The position numbers and the translations under genes were made by a program. The notes beneath the pieces are model-generated. The model searched no databases. It was not told where the DNA came from and saw nothing but the letters and a program-made list of their open reading frames with translations. A stretch of DNA of 32,993 bases from Gammaproteobacteria bacterium (GTDB lineage: Bacteria > Pseudomonadota > Gammaproteobacteria > Xanthomonadales > Xanthomonadaceae). Shown here piece by piece: positions 22,652-31,158 of the stretch. Where the stretch lies: the NCBI GenBank assembly GCA_025352045.1, contig JANXUD010000097.1:1-32993 (forward strand), written 5' to 3'. Numbering within the stretch: position 1 is the first letter of the stretch; each line of letters begins with the position of its first letter.

Positions 22652-23263
22652 ATGCCGGCCGTGAACGATCGCGCGCCGCTCGTCGAGCAACTGATCGAGG
22701 CCCTGCGCTGCCTGCCGGGCGTTGGCCAGAAGACCGCGCAGCGGATGGCCTACCAATTGCTGGAACGCAACCGCGAAGGCGGCCAGCGCCTGTCGGCCGC
22801 CCTGGCGGCGGCGATGGAGCGCGTCGGCCACTGCCAGCAATGCCGCGACTTCAGCGAGCAGGACCTGTGCGCGACCTGCACCAGCGCCTCGCGCGAGCGC
22901 GGCCTGCTGTGCGCGGTGGAGAGTCCCGCGGATCGGCTGGTCATCGAGCAGGCCACCGGATATCGCGGCCTGTATTTCGTGCTGCAGGGACGGCTGTCGC
23001 CACTCGACGGCATCGGCCCGAAGGACCTGGGGATGGACAAGCTGGCCACGCGCCTGGCGCAGGGCGAAGTGCGCGAGCTAATCATCGCCACCAATCCGAC
23101 GGTCGAGGGCGAGGCGACGGCGCATTACCTCGCCCAGCTGGCGCGGCAGTTCGAGGTGCGACCCAGCCGGCTCGCGCACGGCCTGCCGCTTGGCGGCGAG
23201 CTTGAATACGTGGACCGGGGCACGCTCGCGCATGCCTTCGGTTCGCGCCACGACGCAGCCTAG
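22652..23263 (+). CDS. recR: Recombination mediator protein RecR
   Basis: RecR works with RecO and RecF to load RecA on single-stranded gaps. The 203-residue protein has an N-terminal helix-hairpin-helix (about 11-35, [16 protein letters not shown]), a C4 zinc finger (Cys61, Cys64, Cys73, Cys76) and a Toprim domain (about 84-180) with [12 protein letters not shown] and [13 protein letters not shown]. The C-terminal segment contains the conserved [15 protein letters not shown]. The ATG at 22652 is preferred to the TTG two codons earlier. A 58-bp gap separates it from ebfC and a 29-bp gap from the HIT gene. Confidence 0.97.
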   Translation: MPAVNDRAPLVEQLIEALRCLPGVGQKTAQRMAYQLLERNREGGQRLSAALAAAMERVGHCQQCRDFSEQDLCATCTSASRERGLLCAVESPADRLVIEQATGYRGLYFVLQGRLSPLDGIGPKDLGMDKLATRLAQGEVRELIIATNPTVEGEATAHYLAQLARQFEVRPSRLAHGLPLGGELEYVDRGTLAHAFGSRHDAA

Positions 23264-23292
23264 GGCGCCCGGTGCGCCAAGCGGAGGACGCA

Positions 23293-23637
23293 GTGAAGGA
23301 AACGATCTTCAGCAAGATCATCCGGCGGGAAATCCCCGCCGACATCGTCTACGAGGACGAGGCCGTGCTCGGATTCCGGGATATCTCCCCGCAGGCCCCG
23401 GTGCACATCCTGTTCGTGCCGAAGACCGCGTACGCCACGCTCAATGACGTGCCCGCGACCGAGGCGGAACTGCTTGGCAAGCTGATGCTCGCCGCGGCGG
23501 ACTATGCGCGCCGCGAAGGCTTCGCCGACAGCGGCTACCGCGTGCTGATGAACGTCAACCGCGACGGCGGCCAGACGGTCTTCCACGTGCACCTGCACCT
23601 GCTGGCGGGGCGGGCCCTGCACGCGGATTTCGGCTAG
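23293..23637 (+). CDS. hinT: HIT-family nucleotide hydrolase (HinT-like)
   Basis: A 114-residue histidine triad protein, a purine nucleoside phosphoramidase type enzyme acting on adenylated or phosphoramidate compounds in the cytoplasm. The core ETIFSKIIRREIPADIVYED start and the triad HVHLHLL (His98, His100, His102) preceded by NVNRDGGQTVF are diagnostic; His100 is the expected nucleophile. The GTG at 23293 is favoured because a good ribosome binding site (GGAGGA) precedes it by about 5 bases; an earlier in-frame GTG at 23272 has none. It ends the dnaX-ebfC-recR-HIT run and is followed by a terminator. Confidence 0.93.
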   Translation: MKETIFSKIIRREIPADIVYEDEAVLGFRDISPQAPVHILFVPKTAYATLNDVPATEAELLGKLMLAAADYARREGFADSGYRVLMNVNRDGGQTVFHVHLHLLAGRALHADFG

Positions 23638-23641
23638 CGAA

Positions 23642-23666
23642 AGGGCCGCTTGCGCGGCCCTGTTTT
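23642..23666 (+). terminator. Rho-independent terminator after the HIT gene
   Basis: AGGGCCGC (23642-23649), loop TTGC and GCGGCCCT (23654-23661) form a perfect 8-bp stem followed by GTTTT. It lies in the 60-bp gap to the convergent slp gene and may serve weakly on both strands. Confidence 0.8.
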
Positions 23667-23697
23667 GCTACGTCGATGGCCTGGCCTGCGCGGCCAG

Positions 23698-24225
23698 TCA
23701 CCACCAGTACGGCGAACCACCCCAGCCCCAGCCCCGGCCAAAGCCGAAGCTGCCGTAGAAGCGGGGCCGCATCTCGACCTCGCGGTATTCCGGCCACAGG
23801 TAGATCACGTCGGCCGCGACGCGCGGATAGCGATAGTCGTAGTCGCCGACCTTGCGCACGTCGACGCCCTCGACGTGCCCGGTGACGGTGACTTCGCGCC
23901 CGGCGGCAAAGACTTCCGGCTCGTAGAAACCGGTGCGGCAGGCGAGGAAACGGCCTTCGCTCTGGTCCACGCGGCGCGGCCGCCCGCCATCGCCGAGCGG
24001 GGCGCCGACGATTTCAAAGCAACTCCGGTCCGCCTGGGGTTGCACGGACACGATGCGGCCGCCCCAGCGCACCAGCTCGCCGGCAGCCTGGCGCGCCGCG
24101 GCTTCGTCCGGACGCAGGGTGGAGAACTGGCCCTGCAGCGGCTTGGGCGCGGTGACGCAGCCAGCCAGCAGGAGGGCGGTGGCCAACAGCGGAAGCAGGG
24201 GTTTCGATGACGCGGGAATGCTCAT
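23698..24225 (-). CDS. Slp-family outer-membrane lipoprotein
   Basis: A 175-residue lipoprotein of the Slp/YeaY family (in E. coli a starvation-induced outer-membrane lipoprotein of unknown mechanism). A signal peptide with the lipobox LLAGC places the lipidated Cys23 after cleavage. The mature part has the family-like segments GRIVSVQPQADRSCFEIVGAPL, GRFLACRTGFYEP and a beta-rich VTVTGHVEGVDVRKVGDYDYRYP. The tail is unusually aromatic and glycine-rich (FGFGRGWGWGGSPYWW). Its ATG overlaps the stop of the transglutaminase-like gene by 4 nt (ATGA), so it is translated with the moxR-DUF58-tgpA operon. Confidence 0.85.
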   Translation of the reverse strand: MSIPASSKPLLPLLATALLLAGCVTAPKPLQGQFSTLRPDEAAARQAAGELVRWGGRIVSVQPQADRSCFEIVGAPLGDGGRPRRVDQSEGRFLACRTGFYEPEVFAAGREVTVTGHVEGVDVRKVGDYDYRYPRVAADVIYLWPEYREVEMRPRFYGSFGFGRGWGWGGSPYWW

Positions 24226-26177
24226 GATCGGCTCCGGTTAGGGATTCGGAACCCGCGCAGGCGGTGCACGAGTTCGGCTTGCTGCTCGTCCGTGAGCGAG
24301 TGTGCAGCGTAGCGCCAGTCGGAGTAACGCTGGCTGACCGACAGCAACTCGTCGGCCACTTCGGCAAAACCCGATGCGACCCGGCGGGCATAGGCCAGGG
24401 GTGGCTCATCCCGCCGCTTGGGCCAGCCCGACCGGCCCAGCCGGCGGGTCAGGCGCCGCCAGGCGCGCAGCACCGGATGGCTGCGGTCGCGGTGCTGGCG
24501 AAGCAGGACCCACAGGGTCAGGCCCAAGGCCAGCGCCGACCCCACGCCGAAGGCCGCGACCAGTTGCCAGGCCTCCGCCTGGTCGATGCCGATCGGCTTG
24601 AGCAGGTGCTGCTGGCGCAGCGCATCGAAGCCTAGCACCAGCGAATTCCACTGCCGGCGCAGGAAGTCGCCGCTGTCGAACACGGGCCCGAGCAGCGCGT
24701 CCGCCGGCCCGGCCACGCCGGCGCGCTGCCGGGCCTGCAGGTCGTCCAGCGTGTCTAGGATGTTGTCCGGCGCGATCGCCGCGGTCGGATCCACCCGGAC
24801 CCAGCCCTTGCCGTCCAGCCAGATTTCGTCCCAGGCATGCGCGTCCTTCTGCTTGAGCAGCCAGTAGGCGCCGTACTTGTTGTAGTGGCCGCCGACGTAG
24901 CCGGTGACCACGCGCGTCGGGACGCCGGCCGCGCGCATGAACACGGCGTACGCGGAACTGAAGTGCTGGCAGAAGCCGAGCCGGGTGTTGAACAGGAAAT
25001 CGTCGGTGGCGTTGATGCCGACCGGCGGGGCGGAAATCGTGTACTTGAAATCCTGCTTCAGCCAGGCCAGGAATCGGCGGGTGAGCACGGCCGGATCCGG
25101 GTCCTGCGCCGCCCAAGAGCGCGCGAGCGCGATCGTCCTGGGGTCGCGCCCCGGTGGCAGGGACAGCGCCGCGCGACGCTCCCAGCGCCCGAGCGGACTG
25201 TCGTAGCGCGCAGCCGGCGAGGACTCGCCCTGGTAGCGCAGCAGGCTGTTGATCGGCGCGGGGCGGACCGCGGTCATCTCCCCGTTGAGCGCGGCGCCCT
25301 CCGGAGCGCCCAGTGGCAGGTCGAGCATGACCAGGTCGCGCCGTTCGCTGGCTTCGAATTCCACTTCATATCGCAAGCTCGGGCCGACCGCGCGCACCAC
25401 TGGCGTGGGCGCGTCGGCGGCGCCGATGTCGCGGGTCCAGGCCTCGCCGTCGAAATGCACCAGTACCGGGCCGCGCCAATACATCTGCGTCCGCGGCGGC
25501 GTCCGTCCGATGAAGCGCGCGCGCAGGGCCGGGGTATCGTCCACCAGCGCATCGAGCCATTCGTTCGGCGTCATGCGATCGCCCAGGCCCATGCGCGAAA
25601 CCGAGTTCTCGGGCAATCCCCACAGGGGCGTGGCCAGGCGTGGAAACAGCCAGAAGCCCGCCATCGTCACGGGCAGGGCCAAGGCCAGGGCGACGCCCGC
25701 GCGGCGCAATTCCGGCAGCAGCGGCGCGCTTGGTCGCCTCGGCCCGGACTGCGCGAGTTGCGACCAGGCCACCAGGGACAGCGCCACCGCGGGTAGCGCC
25801 AGGGCCAGCGTGACCGGGCCCTGGTCCTGCAGGAAGGCCGCGAAAGGCGCGAACAACGAAAAACCCAGCAGGCTCTGCGCATCGCGCCGCGTATGTGTTT
25901 CGAACGGCTTGAGCAGAAGCATCGCCACCAACCCGGCGCAGGACGTGTCGCGCCCGATCCGGAACTGGAATGCCGACAGCACCAGTCCGGCGACCAGCAG
26001 GGTCAGCACCAGGCGCCAGGCGGCGGGCCAGGGTTTCTCCGAGAACCAGGCAAGGGCGAAGATGGTGCCGAGCACGGCGGCCAGCCAGCCCGGCATGAGC
26101 GGGCCCATCGGCAGCGCGCAGGCACCCGCGGCCAGCAGGCACCAGCGCCGCGTCGCGCGATCGAGCGTCTCAGCCAT
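24222..26177 (-). CDS. TgpA-like transglutaminase-domain membrane protein (DUF3488/DUF4129)
   Basis: A 651-residue inner-membrane protein. The N-terminal DUF3488 part has about five to seven membrane segments (to about residue 190). A periplasmic transglutaminase-like domain carries the catalytic triad Cys403 (RLGFCQHFSSAYAVFMRAAG), His447 (KDAHAWDEIW) and Asp463 (WVRVDPTAA). Another membrane segment lies near 555-580 (FGVGSALALGLTLWVLL), followed by a cytoplasmic DUF4129-like tail. P. aeruginosa TgpA has this layout and is reported essential; its natural substrate is unknown. The start overlaps the DUF58 stop by 8 bp. The MoxR-DUF58-TgpA trio recurs widely and is thought to act on the envelope. 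Confidence 0.92.
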   Translation of the reverse strand: MAETLDRATRRWCLLAAGACALPMGPLMPGWLAAVLGTIFALAWFSEKPWPAAWRLVLTLLVAGLVLSAFQFRIGRDTSCAGLVAMLLLKPFETHTRRDAQSLLGFSLFAPFAAFLQDQGPVTLALALPAVALSLVAWSQLAQSGPRRPSAPLLPELRRAGVALALALPVTMAGFWLFPRLATPLWGLPENSVSRMGLGDRMTPNEWLDALVDDTPALRARFIGRTPPRTQMYWRGPVLVHFDGEAWTRDIGAADAPTPVVRAVGPSLRYEVEFEASERRDLVMLDLPLGAPEGAALNGEMTAVRPAPINSLLRYQGESSPAARYDSPLGRWERRAALSLPPGRDPRTIALARSWAAQDPDPAVLTRRFLAWLKQDFKYTISAPPVGINATDDFLFNTRLGFCQHFSSAYAVFMRAAGVPTRVVTGYVGGHYNKYGAYWLLKQKDAHAWDEIWLDGKGWVRVDPTAAIAPDNILDTLDDLQARQRAGVAGPADALLGPVFDSGDFLRRQWNSLVLGFDALRQQHLLKPIGIDQAEAWQLVAAFGVGSALALGLTLWVLLRQHRDRSHPVLRAWRRLTRRLGRSGWPKRRDEPPLAYARRVASGFAEVADELLSVSQRYSDWRYAAHSLTDEQQAELVHRLRGFRIPNRSRS

Positions 26178-27138
26178 CGGGCAGCAGGGCAAGCGCGCGC
26201 AGGCAGGCGTGGCGCTGGTCGGCACCGCGTCCCGCGGGGATCCGTGCGTCCGGCAGGTGCAGGGCGTAGCGACTGCCGCTGCGCTCGGCTTCGAGCACCC
26301 AGCGCGCGAGGCGGGCGATGCGCGCTTCGCGGCCGAGCTCGGGCAGCGCGTTCCAGTCCAGCACCACGTCGCGCGCCGCCGCCGATTCGTATTCGCGCAC
26401 CAGCAGCTTGTCGGCGCGCGCAGACGCCTTCCAGGCAATCTGCCGCGGCATGTCGCCGGCGCGGTATTCGCGCAGGTGGTGCGGTTGCTCGCCGTGCGCG
26501 CGGCTGCGCGGCGAATCGCCGTCGCCAAGCGAGGCGGGCAGCGGTGGCGCATTGATTTCCGGCGCCGGGTACACCAGCAGCGGCGTGTCCGGGCGCAGCC
26601 AGCTCCAGGCCCGCGCAAGGCCAAACGGACGCAGCGTGCTCAGGCGCATGCGCTCCAGTGCAAGCCAGCCGCGGCGTCGGGTCTGGATGTCGAGTTGCAC
26701 CTCGGGTTCTTCGCCGGCGCCGATGTCGAAGTCCGCGCGCCCGTCGCCCAGGATCAACTCCAGGCCGGGCCGCTCGCGCCCGCCGTCGGCCTCGAAGCGC
26801 AGCTTCAGGCGCATCCGTTCGCCGGCGAACACCGGGTCGGCGTGCAGGCTGCGCAAGCGGATGCCGGACAGGATCAGGTGCGCGTGCACGAGGCTGTTGT
26901 TGGCCACGCCGGCAAGCAGGAAGACCAGCAGCAGGGCGGGGTTGTTGTTGTAGTTCAGGCCACCCACCAGCATGCTCACCAGCATCGCGCCCAGGAACAG
27001 CCCGAAGCCGGTCGGCAGCACGTAGATGCGGTTGCGCCCGATCCGGACCGGCAGCGCTTCCGGGCGCTTCGGGCGCACGAAGGCGAACCGCGCCATCGCG
27101 TCGCCGAAGCGTTCGACGCCGTCGCGGGCCTCGGCCAT
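26170..27138 (-). CDS. DUF58 domain-containing membrane protein
   Basis: A 322-residue protein with two N-terminal membrane segments (about 40-60 LPTGFGLFLGAMLVSMLVGG and 65-85 NPALLLVFLLAGVANNS) followed by a beta-rich part and the DUF58 core. The core is recognised by SRAHGEQPHHLREYRAGDMPRQIAWKASARADKLLVREYE, here residues about 213-250. DUF58 proteins resemble von Willebrand A-like folds and accompany MoxR ATPases. It starts 5 bp after the moxR stop and overlaps tgpA, so the three are one operon. Function is not established; a role with MoxR as chaperone or regulator of the transglutaminase-like protein is plausible. Confidence 0.92.
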   Translation of the reverse strand: MAEARDGVERFGDAMARFAFVRPKRPEALPVRIGRNRIYVLPTGFGLFLGAMLVSMLVGGLNYNNNPALLLVFLLAGVANNSLVHAHLILSGIRLRSLHADPVFAGERMRLKLRFEADGGRERPGLELILGDGRADFDIGAGEEPEVQLDIQTRRRGWLALERMRLSTLRPFGLARAWSWLRPDTPLLVYPAPEINAPPLPASLGDGDSPRSRAHGEQPHHLREYRAGDMPRQIAWKASARADKLLVREYESAAARDVVLDWNALPELGREARIARLARWVLEAERSGSRYALHLPDARIPAGRGADQRHACLRALALLPDG

Positions 27139-27143
27139 CGCGA

Positions 27144-28127
27144 TCAGTCGACGGCGACCGACGCCAGGATGGACGCGGCCAAGGCGTCGCGCGTCGAGGA
27201 CTCGGCTTCGGGCACCAGGCGGTGCGCGGCGACTTCGACGAACAGGGCCTGCACGTCCTCGGGCAGGGCATGCGCGCGCCCGGCGATCAGCGCGTGCGCG
27301 CGCGCACCCTGCAGCAGGGCCAGCCCCGCGCGCGGCGACAGGCCCACGCGCACGCCCTTGTGCCGGCGACTTTCGCCGAGCAGGGCCTGCACGTAGGTCA
27401 CCAGGGCCTCGCTGGCGAACACCCGCGTGACCGCGTCGCGCAAGGCCAGCAGTTGCTCGCCCGCCAGTTGCGGCGTGACCCGCGCGATCATCTGCCGGCG
27501 GTCGGCGCCGGACAGCATCTCGCGCTCGGCGGCCGCCTCCGGATAGCCCAGGCGCAGGCGCAGCAGGAAGCGGTCGAGTTGCGAATCGGGCAAGGGGAAA
27601 GTGCCCGCGAGGTCGGCCGGGTTCTGCGTGGCCATGACGAAGAATGGCTGCGGCAGGATGTGGCAGACGCCGTCCACGGTCACCTGGTGCTCGGCCATCG
27701 CTTCCAGCAGCGCGCTCTGCGTACGCGGCGGCGCGCGATTGATCTCGTCGGCCAGCAGGAGTTGGGTGAAGATCGGGCCGGCGTGGAAACGGAATGCGCG
27801 CGCGGTCGGGTCGAAGATGGAGACCCCGATGATGTCCGAGGGCAGCAGGTCCGAGGTGAACTGCATGCGCTGGAAATCCAGCGCCAGCGTGGCGGCCATG
27901 GAGCGGGCGAGCGTGGTCTTGCCAAGGCCGGGCAGGTCTTCGATCAGCAGGTGCCCGCCAGCGAGCAGGGTGGTGAAGGCAAGATTCACCTCGCGCGGCT
28001 TGCCCAGCACCAGCGCGTTGATCTGCGCCACCGCCGCGGCAAGTGACTCGCGCAGGCGGTCGGGTAGGATGGCCGCCTTGGCCGCAGCCGCGGAATGATC
28101 GATCGACGCTGGTTGCGGTGCACTCAT
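27144..28127 (-). CDS. MoxR-family AAA+ ATPase
   Basis: A 327-residue AAA+ ATPase of the MoxR class, chaperone-like enzymes that help assemble or activate partner proteins. Walker A is EDLPGLGKTTLARSMA, Walker B is LLLADEINRAPP, followed by the sensor 1 region FFVMATQNPADLAGTFPLPD with the MoxR-typical PLPDSQLDRFLLR, and a C-terminal lid with GLSPRAGLALLQGARAHAL. The ATG at 28127 follows from the frame; the open frame further upstream overlaps the divergent glycosyltransferase and is not coding. It is the first gene of the moxR-DUF58-tgpA-slp operon, 45 bp from the divergent GT39 start; no clear promoter is seen there. Confidence 0.95.
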   Translation of the reverse strand: MSAPQPASIDHSAAAAKAAILPDRLRESLAAAVAQINALVLGKPREVNLAFTTLLAGGHLLIEDLPGLGKTTLARSMAATLALDFQRMQFTSDLLPSDIIGVSIFDPTARAFRFHAGPIFTQLLLADEINRAPPRTQSALLEAMAEHQVTVDGVCHILPQPFFVMATQNPADLAGTFPLPDSQLDRFLLRLRLGYPEAAAEREMLSGADRRQMIARVTPQLAGEQLLALRDAVTRVFASEALVTYVQALLGESRRHKGVRVGLSPRAGLALLQGARAHALIAGRAHALPEDVQALFVEVAAHRLVPEAESSTRDALAASILASVAVD

Positions 28128-28172
28128 GGGGACGCGTTCGCGATGCGCTGGGGGGCTGGAGAGGATGCTGGC

Positions 28173-30059
28173 ATGAAACAGGGTCGCCTGCGCGTGAACA
28201 TCGCCTGGCTCGGCGCGGGGATCTTCCTGCTCAAGCTCGTGCTCACCGCCCGCCTGCCCCTGTTCGTGGACGAGGCCTTCTACGCCTGGGAAGGCCGGCG
28301 CCTGGACTGGGCCTATTCCGACCTGCCCGGGGCGACCGCCTGGCTGGCGCGCCTTGGCGCCGGCCTCGGCCATGCGATCGGAAGCGATTCCCTGCTGGCG
28401 CTTCGTACGCCCTTCCTGCTGCTGGGCGCACTCCTGCCGTGGCTGGCGTGGCGCATCGCGCGCCGCGCGTTCGACGCCGGGGTCGCCGACCGAGCCGCGC
28501 TCCTGGTCATGCTGATGCCCTTGTCCGGCCTGCTCGGCGTGCTGGCCGTGCCTGACGTGCCGCTGGTGGTTGCCAGCCTGCTCTGCGTCGACGCATGGCT
28601 CAGCCTGCGCGAGCGCATCAACGTCGCGGCCTTGTCCACGCTGGCGCTGGGGCTGGTGCTTGGCGCGCTCTCGCACTATCGCTTCGCCGGCATGTTGCTG
28701 GCGGCGCTGGCCGGCATGGCACTGGACCGGCGATCCTGGTCCCTGCTGCGCCAGCCCCGCGTGCTCGCGGTGCTTGTGCTCGGCGCCATCGCCTGGCTGC
28801 CGCTGCTGTGGTGGAACCTGCAGCACGACGACGCCGGCATCGCCTTCCAGCTGCGCGAACGCAATCCCTGGCGGTTCGACGTCGCGGGCCTCGCCTGGCT
28901 GCCGATCCAGCTTCTGCTGGTGACGCCGCCCCTGTTCCTGCTGCTGCTGGCGGGCTTGCGCGAATGCTGGCGCAGGCGTCGCGAGGACGCCCAGCCATTT
29001 GGACTTTTCGCCGGGATCGGCGCGGTCGCCGTGCCCGCGTTGTTCGTCCTGGGCTTCTTCGCCGACCGGCAGCGGGTGAGTTTCCACTGGCCCCTGTTTG
29101 GCTGGATCGTGCTGGCCTGCGTCGCGCCCCTGGTGCTGCAGCGCTGGTCGCGCATCGCGCGCGCGTCGGTGTGGGCCGGTTCGACGCTGGGGCTGGCGCT
29201 CGGGGTGGCCTTCCTGGTCGCCGCGGGGACACCGGGCCTGCGCGGCCAGCTTGCCGACAGTCGCCTGTATCCGGCCGATTTCGCCGGCGCCGATGAGCTC
29301 GCGGACTGGGCGCGCAAGCTTCCCGTGCGCGAAGGCGTGACTTGGATCGCCGGCGACTTCGGCACCGGCGCCCAGCTCGTGCACGCGCTCGACCGCGATG
29401 ACGTGCACGTGCTCGACGACCCGGCCAACCGCAAGCATGGCCGCGCCGCGCAATTGCGCGCCTGGGGCCTGCAGGCCGATCCGACCTGGCTGCGCGCCGT
29501 CGGCGCCGGTCGCGCCGGCACCGTGCGCCTGGTGGTGGAAGACAGCGCCACGCCGATGAAGGCGCGGCTGGCGCTGTACCACGCGCGCTGCGCGCTGTTC
29601 GGCGCGCTGCCGGTGCCGCGCATCCTGTCGGTGGACAGCGGCCGCAAGCGCTTTTTCCTGTACGAGTTCCTTCCGCAGTCCGGCGTCCCGGCCGCGTCTC
29701 CCGTGCCGGCCTGCGCGTCGCCCGCGCTGGCCTGGATCGACGCACCGGCGCCGGCTGCGCGCGCGCGCGGTCGCGTGGACGTGCACGGCTGGGCTTTCAA
29801 GGACGGGCCGGGCCTGCGTGGCGTGGACGTGCTGCTCGACGACCGGCCCTTGGCCAAAGCGACGTACGGCGATTCCATGCCCGGCGTGCAGGCCTACTGG
29901 CGGGTGTCCAGCGATCCCCATCAGCCAAATGTCGGATTCCATGCGCAGCTCGACCTGCGCCGCGTTGCGCCCGGCCGGCATCGCCTGGGCTTGCGCCTGC
30001 GCGGCGCGGATGGTGCGGTCGAGGACTGGCCCGGGCAGGTGTTGCTGATCGAGCCCTGA
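28173..30059 (+). CDS. GT39-type membrane glycosyltransferase with C-terminal extracytoplasmic domain
   Basis: A 628-residue polytopic protein like ArnT/PMT glycosyltransferases, which transfer sugars from polyprenyl-phosphate donors on the periplasmic side. The first loop contains the family acidic motif FVDEAFYAWEG (Asp33, Glu34), and about ten hydrophobic segments run to about residue 350. A soluble region follows, and the last 110 residues (about 519-628, from WIDAPAPAARARGRVDVHGW to VLLIEP) look like a separate beta-sandwich module. The chosen ATG has GAGG upstream; in-frame ATGs at 28095 and 28143 are alternatives. Acceptor is unknown: lipid A, O-antigen or a protein are all possible. 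It is divergent from moxR and convergent with maf. Confidence 0.82.
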   Translation: MKQGRLRVNIAWLGAGIFLLKLVLTARLPLFVDEAFYAWEGRRLDWAYSDLPGATAWLARLGAGLGHAIGSDSLLALRTPFLLLGALLPWLAWRIARRAFDAGVADRAALLVMLMPLSGLLGVLAVPDVPLVVASLLCVDAWLSLRERINVAALSTLALGLVLGALSHYRFAGMLLAALAGMALDRRSWSLLRQPRVLAVLVLGAIAWLPLLWWNLQHDDAGIAFQLRERNPWRFDVAGLAWLPIQLLLVTPPLFLLLLAGLRECWRRRREDAQPFGLFAGIGAVAVPALFVLGFFADRQRVSFHWPLFGWIVLACVAPLVLQRWSRIARASVWAGSTLGLALGVAFLVAAGTPGLRGQLADSRLYPADFAGADELADWARKLPVREGVTWIAGDFGTGAQLVHALDRDDVHVLDDPANRKHGRAAQLRAWGLQADPTWLRAVGAGRAGTVRLVVEDSATPMKARLALYHARCALFGALPVPRILSVDSGRKRFFLYEFLPQSGVPAASPVPACASPALAWIDAPAPAARARGRVDVHGWAFKDGPGLRGVDVLLDDRPLAKATYGDSMPGVQAYWRVSSDPHQPNVGFHAQLDLRRVAPGRHRLGLRLRGADGAVEDWPGQVLLIEP

Positions 30060-30105
30060 AACGCCGTCGCGCGTGCTGCGCGGCGACCGACGCGCGCGGC
30101 GCGCG

Positions 30106-30678
30106 CTAGGGCAGCTGGTAACCGGCGCTCCGCAATGCGGACGACAGGGCGATCAGCGGCAGACCAACCAGCGCCGTCGGATCACTGGATTCGATTGCTT
30201 CGAACAGGGTGATGCCCAGGCCCTCGGCCTTGAAACTGCCGGCGCAGTCGTAGGGCTGTTCGGCGTGCAGGTAGCGTTCGATCTCGGCATTGTCGATTGT
30301 GCGGAACAACACAACTGTCCGGTCATGGAAGGCGATCGCGCGGCGATCCGCTCGCCGGTACAGGCAGACCGCGGTGTGGAAGGCGACGCGCCGGCCCGAG
30401 GCGGCGGCCAACTGGTCCGCGGCGCGTTCGAAACTGCCGGGTTTGCCCAGCGCGCTGCCATCGAGTTCGGCCACCTGGTCGGCGCCGATCACCCAGGCAT
30501 CCGGATGGCGCGCGGCCACGGCCCGCGCCTTGGCATCGGCGAGGCGGACCGCGAGCGCCTCGGGCGCTTCGCCCAGCAGGCGCGATTCATCCACCTCCGG
30601 ACGCGCGGTCTCGAAGGCGATGCCCAGCCGTGCCAGCAGGGCGCGCCGGTAGGGCGAGGTGGAACCCAGCACCAGCAT
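30106..30678 (-). CDS. Maf-family nucleoside triphosphate pyrophosphatase (YceF type)
   Basis: A 190-residue Maf protein that hydrolyses nucleoside triphosphates to monophosphates; the YceF subgroup prefers 7-methyl-GTP. Features are the GSTSPYRRALLARLGI start, PEVDES, Lys79-Pro80 in ALGKPGSFE and the catalytic Asp67 in VIGADQVAELDG; the C-terminal part has DCAGSFKAEGLG. Subgroup choice rests on the nearby yceD-rpmF, since E. coli yceF lies next to them, but here maf is on the opposite strand with another small gene between. It follows the 158-residue membrane protein gene by 3 bp, so the two are an operon. Confidence 0.9.
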   Translation of the reverse strand: MLVLGSTSPYRRALLARLGIAFETARPEVDESRLLGEAPEALAVRLADAKARAVAARHPDAWVIGADQVAELDGSALGKPGSFERAADQLAAASGRRVAFHTAVCLYRRADRRAIAFHDRTVVLFRTIDNAEIERYLHAEQPYDCAGSFKAEGLGITLFEAIESSDPTALVGLPLIALSSALRSAGYQLP

Positions 30679-30681
30679 CGC

Positions 30682-31158
30682 TCAGGGCGCCGGCCGGCGC
30701 AGGGCAGGGGGCTCGCGCAGCGCGGCCTCGGCGGCCGCGTCGGTGGCGTGCGCCAGGTCGCGGCGGACCCGGTCCAGGTCGTGCAGCTCGGACCCCAGGC
30801 GCTCGCGCACCCGCGAGAGGGCGGCGCAGGCCTGGTCGAGTTCGACCTGTGACGCCTGGCCCGCGTGCTGCTGTATCCACAGCCGGTGCTGGAGCAGGTC
30901 GCGCTTGGCCTCGAAGATGGGCAGGCTGCTGTCGATAGATGCCTGGGCCCCGGCGGCGATGTCGGCTGGCACGCGCTCCACCAGCGGGCGCAGCGAACGC
31001 ATGCGCTCCTGGCTGCGGTCGAGCAGCACCTCCACCTGGTCGGCCAGGTCGAGCATGCGCGAGAGGGTGAGCTGGCGGCGCAAGCGCAGCCGGTGCGACC
31101 ACCACAGCGGAGCGGCGACGGCCAGGACCAGCAGGCCGGCAAGCAGGAGATAGGGCAT
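30682..31158 (-). CDS. Hypothetical membrane protein with coiled coil (158 aa)
   Basis: A 158-residue protein with one N-terminal membrane helix (about 2-20, PYLLLAGLLVLAVAAPLWW) followed by basic residues and a long, charged, entirely helical region with heptad character (LDLADQVEVLLDRSQERMRSLRPLVERV, later VELDQACAALSRVRERLGSELHDLDRVRRDLAHA). I do not recognise a family; the layout (short anchor, cytoplasmic coiled coil) resembles LemA-type proteins only superficially. The ATG at 31158 is chosen because upstream residues are Arg/Pro-rich and unlike a membrane anchor. Its stop is 3 bp before maf, so it heads a two-gene operon divergent from yceD. Confidence 0.75.
   Translation of the reverse strand: MPYLLLAGLLVLAVAAPLWWSHRLRLRRQLTLSRMLDLADQVEVLLDRSQERMRSLRPLVERVPADIAAGAQASIDSSLPIFEAKRDLLQHRLWIQQHAGQASQVELDQACAALSRVRERLGSELHDLDRVRRDLAHATDAAAEAALREPPALRRPAP

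Noticed and set aside
20185-22653. 822-codon minus-strand frame opposite dnaX, ebfC and across tRNA-Ser and the 4.5S RNA.
   Set aside because: It contains two structured RNA genes and is antisense to three well-supported features.
27144-29981. Very long open frame (945 codons) on the minus strand running upstream of moxR.
   Set aside because: Only its last third is moxR. The rest is antisense to the GT39 gene, has low-complexity Arg/Gln/Gly/His composition and reflects high GC at third codon positions.
30060-30105. Terminator between convergent GT39 and maf genes.
   Set aside because: The gap is GC-rich with imperfect GTCGCGCG/CGCGGCGAC pairing but no clean stem and no T-tract.
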